Assembly (NCBI GenBank): GCA_946479255.1
Contig: CAMLFK010000012.1
Span: 1 to 44,803 of the forward strand
Origin: an uncultured Oxalobacteraceae bacterium
Lineage (GTDB): Bacteria; Pseudomonadota; Gammaproteobacteria; Burkholderiales; Burkholderiaceae
Direction of reading: 5' to 3'
DNA: 44,803 nucleotides
The translations under genes were made by a program, and so were the position numbers. Each line of letters begins with the position of its first letter. Positions within the stretch are counted from its first letter, which is position 1. A model generated the notes under the pieces. The model was not told where the DNA came from. It did no database searches and worked only from the letters and a program-made list of their open reading frames with translations. This document shows positions 41,752 to 44,803 of the stretch, one piece after another.

Positions 41752-43768
41752 GTCCCGGCGCTGAAGCAAGCGAAACCAGCGCTGTCGCGGCCTCGACATC
41801 GAGCGGCTTCGAAAAGTAATAGCCCTGCACATAGTCGCTGCCCAGTTCGCGCAGCACCTCGACTTCCTCCAGCGTCTCGGCGCCCTCGGCCACCACGTCG
41901 AGCCCCAGCGCGCGCGCCAGCAGCACCACCACTTCGGCGATCTGGCGCTTGTCGTCGAACTTGTCGAGCTGGCTGACGAAGGAGCGGTCGATCTTGAGCG
42001 TGTCGATGGGCAGGCGGCGCAGGTGGCTGAGCGAGGAATAGCCGGTGCCGAAGTCGTCCAGGCTGAGCCGCACGCCGAGTGCCTGCAACTGGCCGAACAC
42101 CGTGCGCGCATGGTCGGGATCGGCCATGACGGCGCTCTCGGTCAGCTCCAGTTTCAGGCTGCCCCGCAGCACGCCCGACTCGCGCAGCACATCGGTCACC
42201 AGGCCGACCAGGTTGGTATCGCCCAGCTGCATGGCCGACAGGTTGACGCTCATGCTGAGCGGCTTGCCGCTGGCTCGCTGCCACACGCTCAGCTGGCGGC
42301 AGGCTTGCTCCAGCACCCAGCCGCCGATGGCGCCGATCAGGCCGGCCTCTTCGGCCACCGGAATGAATTCGACCGGCGACACCATGCCAAACACCGGATG
42401 GCGCCAGCGCAGCAGCGCCTCGAAGCCACTGACGCAGCCGTCCACGGGCGTGACGATCGGCTGGTATTGCAGGAACAGCTGCTGCGCGGCCAGCGCACCG
42501 CGCAGTTCGGCTTCGAGCTGAAGGCGGCGCACAGCGTACTGCTGCATGGCCTGGTCGAACATCATCCAGCGCGCCCGCCCGCCCTGCTTGGCGTGGTACA
42601 TGGCAATGTCGGCATCGCGCACCAAATCCTGCACTTCGCCGTAACCGGAAGCGCTGAGCGCAATGCCGATGCTGGCCGTGACCACCACTTCGTGCTGGTC
42701 GATCATGTACGGGCGCGACAGTTCAGCCAGCAGGCGCTCGGCCACCCGCACCGCCGCCTGGGCGTTGGCGATATTGTCGAGCAAGACGGTGAATTCGTCG
42801 CCGCCCAGGCGCGCCACCACATCGTCGCCGTCCTGCTGCGCATCGGCCCGCGCCACCAGGTCGGTCTGGCGCAGGCAGCTGGAGAGGCGCTGGGCGGTGG
42901 CGACGATCAGCTGGTCGCCGGCGGCATGCCCGAGCCCGTCGTTGACGGCCTTGAAGCGGTCCAGGTCGACAAACAGCACGCTGAACTGATAACCGGGGGT
43001 ACGCCGGCTGCGCTGCAGCAGTTGCTCCAGGCGGTCGAGAAACAGCTTGCGGTTGCCCAGCTGGGTCAAGGGATCGTGCAGGGCGTCATGCATCAGGCGG
43101 GTCTGGGCGCGCTGACGCTCGATTACCCGGCCCAGCTGGGTGCCGACCTGGGCCATCAGGCGCAGCATGCTGTCTTCGGGGTCCCGCAGGTCCAGGGTGA
43201 AAAATTCCAGCACCGCCACCACTTCGCTGCCTATCATCACCGGAAAGGCGAACATCGACATCAGGCCCAGCGGTATCAAGAGCTGCAGGCGCGAGTAGCG
43301 CACGGCATCAGGGCTGTCGGCATGGAACCATGCCGGCGCGCCCGAGGCCAGCACGGCGCCGGGCAGGCCCACATAAGTGGAAAAATCAATGCTCTCGGAC
43401 AGCGCGCGCAATTCGGCATAGCGGCCGTCGCTGGGATCGTGCCAGACCGCGGTGGAGTCGTAGCGCGGCCCGTCCGTGCCGGCGCGCACAAGCAGCAGAT
43501 GGCCCAGCGGCCAGCCGGCGTAGTTGCATACGCTGGCCAACGCGTGACGCATGGCATCTTCGACGTTGGACGCTTCGTTGGCGGCCACCGCAATGCTTTC
43601 GAGCAGGGCGATTTCCTGCTGGCGCTGGAACAGGTCGCGCAGGCCGCGCTCGGCAATCGCTTCGGCCTCCAGGCGCGCCGCCGTTTCGCGTTTCAGGCGG
43701 CGCTGCAGGCGGGCGATTTCCGCTTCAGGCGTGGCCGGCGGCGGTGGAAGGATCGGTGTCGGTATCAC
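41741..43768 (-). CDS. GAF-GGDEF-EAL cyclic-di-GMP synthase/phosphodiesterase
   Basis: A 675-residue cytoplasmic protein: a coiled-coil (about 15-60), a GAF-like domain (about 60-215), a GGDEF domain with intact RLGGDEF at about 320-326, and an EAL domain with EALLRW at about 450, a DDFGTGYSS loop and a DVVAEGAE motif. Both catalytic sites look intact, so synthesis and breakdown of c-di-GMP are possible. Between a possible inhibitory RxxD (RQTD) and GGDEF lies a 13-residue insertion that duplicates the VAR. The start is uncertain: GTG at 43768, 43792 or 43804; all overlap the H-NOX gene upstream, which implies that H-NOX is its sensor partner. Confidence 0.93.
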   Translation of the reverse strand: MIPTPILPPPPATPEAEIARLQRRLKRETAARLEAEAIAERGLRDLFQRQQEIALLESIAVAANEASNVEDAMRHALASVCNYAGWPLGHLLLVRAGTDGPRYDSTAVWHDPSDGRYAELRALSESIDFSTYVGLPGAVLASGAPAWFHADSPDAVRYSRLQLLIPLGLMSMFAFPVMIGSEVVAVLEFFTLDLRDPEDSMLRLMAQVGTQLGRVIERQRAQTRLMHDALHDPLTQLGNRKLFLDRLEQLLQRSRRTPGYQFSVLFVDLDRFKAVNDGLGHAAGDQLIVATAQRLSSCLRQTDLVARADAQQDGDDVVARLGGDEFTVLLDNIANAQAAVRVAERLLAELSRPYMIDQHEVVVTASIGIALSASGYGEVQDLVRDADIAMYHAKQGGRARWMMFDQAMQQYAVRRLQLEAELRGALAAQQLFLQYQPIVTPVDGCVSGFEALLRWRHPVFGMVSPVEFIPVAEEAGLIGAIGGWVLEQACRQLSVWQRASGKPLSMSVNLSAMQLGDTNLVGLVTDVLRESGVLRGSLKLELTESAVMADPDHARTVFGQLQALGVRLSLDDFGTGYSSLSHLRRLPIDTLKIDRSFVSQLDKFDDKRQIAEVVVLLARALGLDVVAEGAETLEEVEVLRELGSDYVQGYYFSKPLDVEAATALVSLASAPGLHI

Positions 43769-44303
43769 GATGGAATTTGACCTTGAAAACACATTTGGCC
43801 GCACCGTCGTGCATGCACTGCGATTGTTGGATGTCGGCGCGCTCCTGGTAGAACTCGGCCGAGCCCTGCATGAAGCCTTCCGCCAGCGCGCACAGGCGGC
43901 GCGAGGAGTTGTAGCCGATCACCAGCGCGCCGTCCGGGGCGTTGTCGAAGTCAAATACCGGCGGAGTGGCGCCCGGGTACAGCTTGCGCACCTCGGGGTG
44001 GATGATGTTGTTCAGCGTGAGCAGGAAACTACGCGCCGACGCGTGGGTGCCGAAGAAACCGGGATAGCGCGTGGCCAGCAAAGGCATGGCGCGCAGGCCG
44101 AACCAGCGCAGCACCTCTTGCGGCGCGATATTCAAGGTAGCGGCGGCCACGTCGACCAGCGCCACCACTTCGGCATCGTCATAACTGCCGAGCGAGGTAT
44201 AGGCGCCATCCAGGCCGGCGTTGTCGAGCAGTTGGTCCCAGGTCGCTTCGCCAAATTCCGTGGTGACGACCTCCTCCAGCAAATTAAAAATGATGCCCTT
44301 CAT
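43725..44303 (-). CDS. hnoX: H-NOX haem nitric oxide/oxygen-binding protein
   Basis: A 192-residue H-NOX (HNOB) protein that begins [13 protein letters not shown], as the family does. The haem ligand is His102 in NNIIHPEV, and the haem-propionate motif Y-x-S-x-R is present as Tyr131, Ser133, Arg135. AAAGGAG precedes the ATG. The protein senses NO (or O2) and signals to a partner encoded next to it; here the end of the gene overlaps the GGDEF-EAL gene, the classical arrangement in which H-NOX tunes c-di-GMP turnover and so biofilm or motility. That effect is known for relatives and inferred here. Confidence 0.93.
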   Translation of the reverse strand: MKGIIFNLLEEVVTTEFGEATWDQLLDNAGLDGAYTSLGSYDDAEVVALVDVAAATLNIAPQEVLRWFGLRAMPLLATRYPGFFGTHASARSFLLTLNNIIHPEVRKLYPGATPPVFDFDNAPDGALVIGYNSSRRLCALAEGFMQGSAEFYQERADIQQSQCMHDGAAKCVFKVKFHRDTDTDPSTAAGHA

Positions 44304-44443
44304 GCGCTCTCCTTTGACTGGAAGGTGTGTCTTCCTGCATGCCACATTTTACCCTCAGCAGTCTTTCGATGGGGATAGTTGATGATTCTAGGCAATTGCC
44401 GGTGGCGCGGATGCGTTTCAAGGCGTCGAGCAGCTGGCTGCCA

Positions 44444-44480
44444 GGTTCAGGAACGCCGCCTGAACCAGACCTCCTATAAT
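44444..44480 (+). promoter_or_regulatory. Putative glxR promoter with inverted repeat over the -35 region
   Basis: GGTTCAGG-AACGCCG-CCTGAACC (44444-44466) has perfect 8-base arms. TATAAT at 44475-44480 is a consensus -10, but the bases expected at -35 (within the repeat) do not match consensus. This suggests a promoter under the control of a dimeric regulator; AAGGAA lies before the ATG at 44502. Confidence 0.55.
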
Positions 44481-44501
44481 TGAGTGAAAAGGAAAGACAC
44501 G

Positions 44502-44650
44502 ATGAGCAAAATCGGATTCATTGGCCTGGGCATCATGGGCACTCCCATGGCTGGACACCTGCTGCGCGGCGGGCACGAACTGTACCTGCATGACGTCAAG
44601 CCGGGGAAATCATGGCCAGCTTCGACATCGGCGACACGGTAGCCCAATGA
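44502..44650 (+). pseudogene. glxR: Tartronate semialdehyde reductase gene with internal deletion
   Basis: The gene starts as a normal GlxR/GarR: MSKIGFIGLGIMGTPMAGHLL, the Rossmann GxGxxG NAD(P)H-binding start, then ELYLHDVKP. After about 36 codons the frame changes and the DNA reads EIMASFDIGDTVAQ to a stop at 44648-44650, which looks like the C-terminus of the same enzyme (the family ends with a LExxAx-type helix). Roughly 240 codons are missing. In the first frame the product would be only 46 residues (stop 44640-44642). It overlaps the next gene by four bases as an intact operon gene would. An assembly collapse is the alternative. Confidence 0.7.
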
Positions 44651-44803
44651 TGCCGCCGCCATCCGCCAAAACCTTGCTGCGCGCGCTGTTCGACGCCGCG
44701 GTGGCGGCGGCACAGCCATCGCTGTGCCTGCCGCCGCACCTGCCGACCGCACCGCGCGGCCGCACGCTGGTCATCGGTGCCGGCAAGGCCTCGGCCGAAA
44801 TGG
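44647..44803 (+). CDS. ttuD: Glycerate 2-kinase/hydroxypyruvate reductase-like (TtuD), N-terminal part
   Basis: The visible 52 residues match the N-terminus of the MOFRL/GckA-type glycerate 2-kinase (annotated TtuD or hydroxypyruvate reductase): LLRALFDAAVAAAQPS, then TLVIGAGKASAEM with the conserved GAGKA loop. The enzyme phosphorylates glycerate made from tartronate semialdehyde, directly after the GlxR step. The gene is cut by the window end. ATG at 44647 overlaps the glxR end; a second ATG follows immediately. Confidence 0.85.
   Translation, partial: MMPPPSAKTLLRALFDAAVAAAQPSLCLPPHLPTAPRGRTLVIGAGKASAEM

Noticed and set aside
42023..43780. Long open frame on the + strand
   Set aside because: It is an antisense shadow of the GGDEF-EAL gene, which has intact motifs.
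44474..44752. Open frame on the - strand
   Set aside because: It is antisense to the glxR remnant and the glycerate kinase start, both of which have clear homology.
1..44803. CRISPR array, full rRNA operon, intact insertion sequence
   Set aside because: No regularly spaced repeats, no rRNA sequence and no complete transposase with terminal repeats were seen on either strand.

Overview
The window looks like chromosomal DNA of a high-GC betaproteobacterium, most likely an Oxalobacteraceae member of the Massilia/Duganella/Janthinobacterium type. This is an inference from gene families and codon use; there is no rRNA here to confirm it. About 26 protein genes are well supported, plus several gene remnants, a partial tRNA and a few small regulatory structures.

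Region 1 (1-11.3 kb) is the end of a type VI secretion (T6SS) locus on the + strand: the 3' end of tssF, then tssG, vgrG, a DUF2169 adaptor, and a 1759-residue PAAR-like/Rhs effector. The effector has an AT-rich tip that resembles an ADP-ribosyltransferase, followed by an overlapping small candidate immunity gene and further small AT-rich genes of unknown function. Region 2 (11.4-20.3 kb) has an unknown small gene, a transposase scrap, a large RelE-like/UvrD helicase/ankyrin fusion, and a sugar-binding protein paired with a hybrid histidine kinase. It ends at a perfect 3' half of tRNA-Phe, which looks like the right-hand attachment scar of an integrated island lying to its left.

Region 3 (20.2-24.3 kb, - strand) has a small exported protein, a remnant of an AbgT-family transporter, a membrane protein with a DUF4405-like cytochrome domain and two tandem SagB-type nitroreductase domains, and a secreted carboxylesterase in the same operon. 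Region 4 (24.35-34.5 kb) is a divergent six-gene cluster of transglutaminase, alpha-E and circularly permuted ATP-grasp proteins. The - strand arm carries separate ATP-grasp and alpha-E genes; the + strand arm carries them fused, with a transglutaminase-DUF2126 protein. Such genes have been predicted to make and process peptide or amide tags; the substrate is unknown.

Region 5 (34.6-44.8 kb) has a TonB-dependent receptor with a DUF1801 gene behind it, a SWIM/SNF2 helicase, a ParD-like regulator overlapping a methionine aminopeptidase gene under a perfect palindrome, and an H-NOX sensor overlapping a GAF-GGDEF-EAL cyclic-di-GMP enzyme. It ends with a glyoxylate/glycerate operon in which glxR carries a large internal deletion and the glycerate 2-kinase runs off the window.
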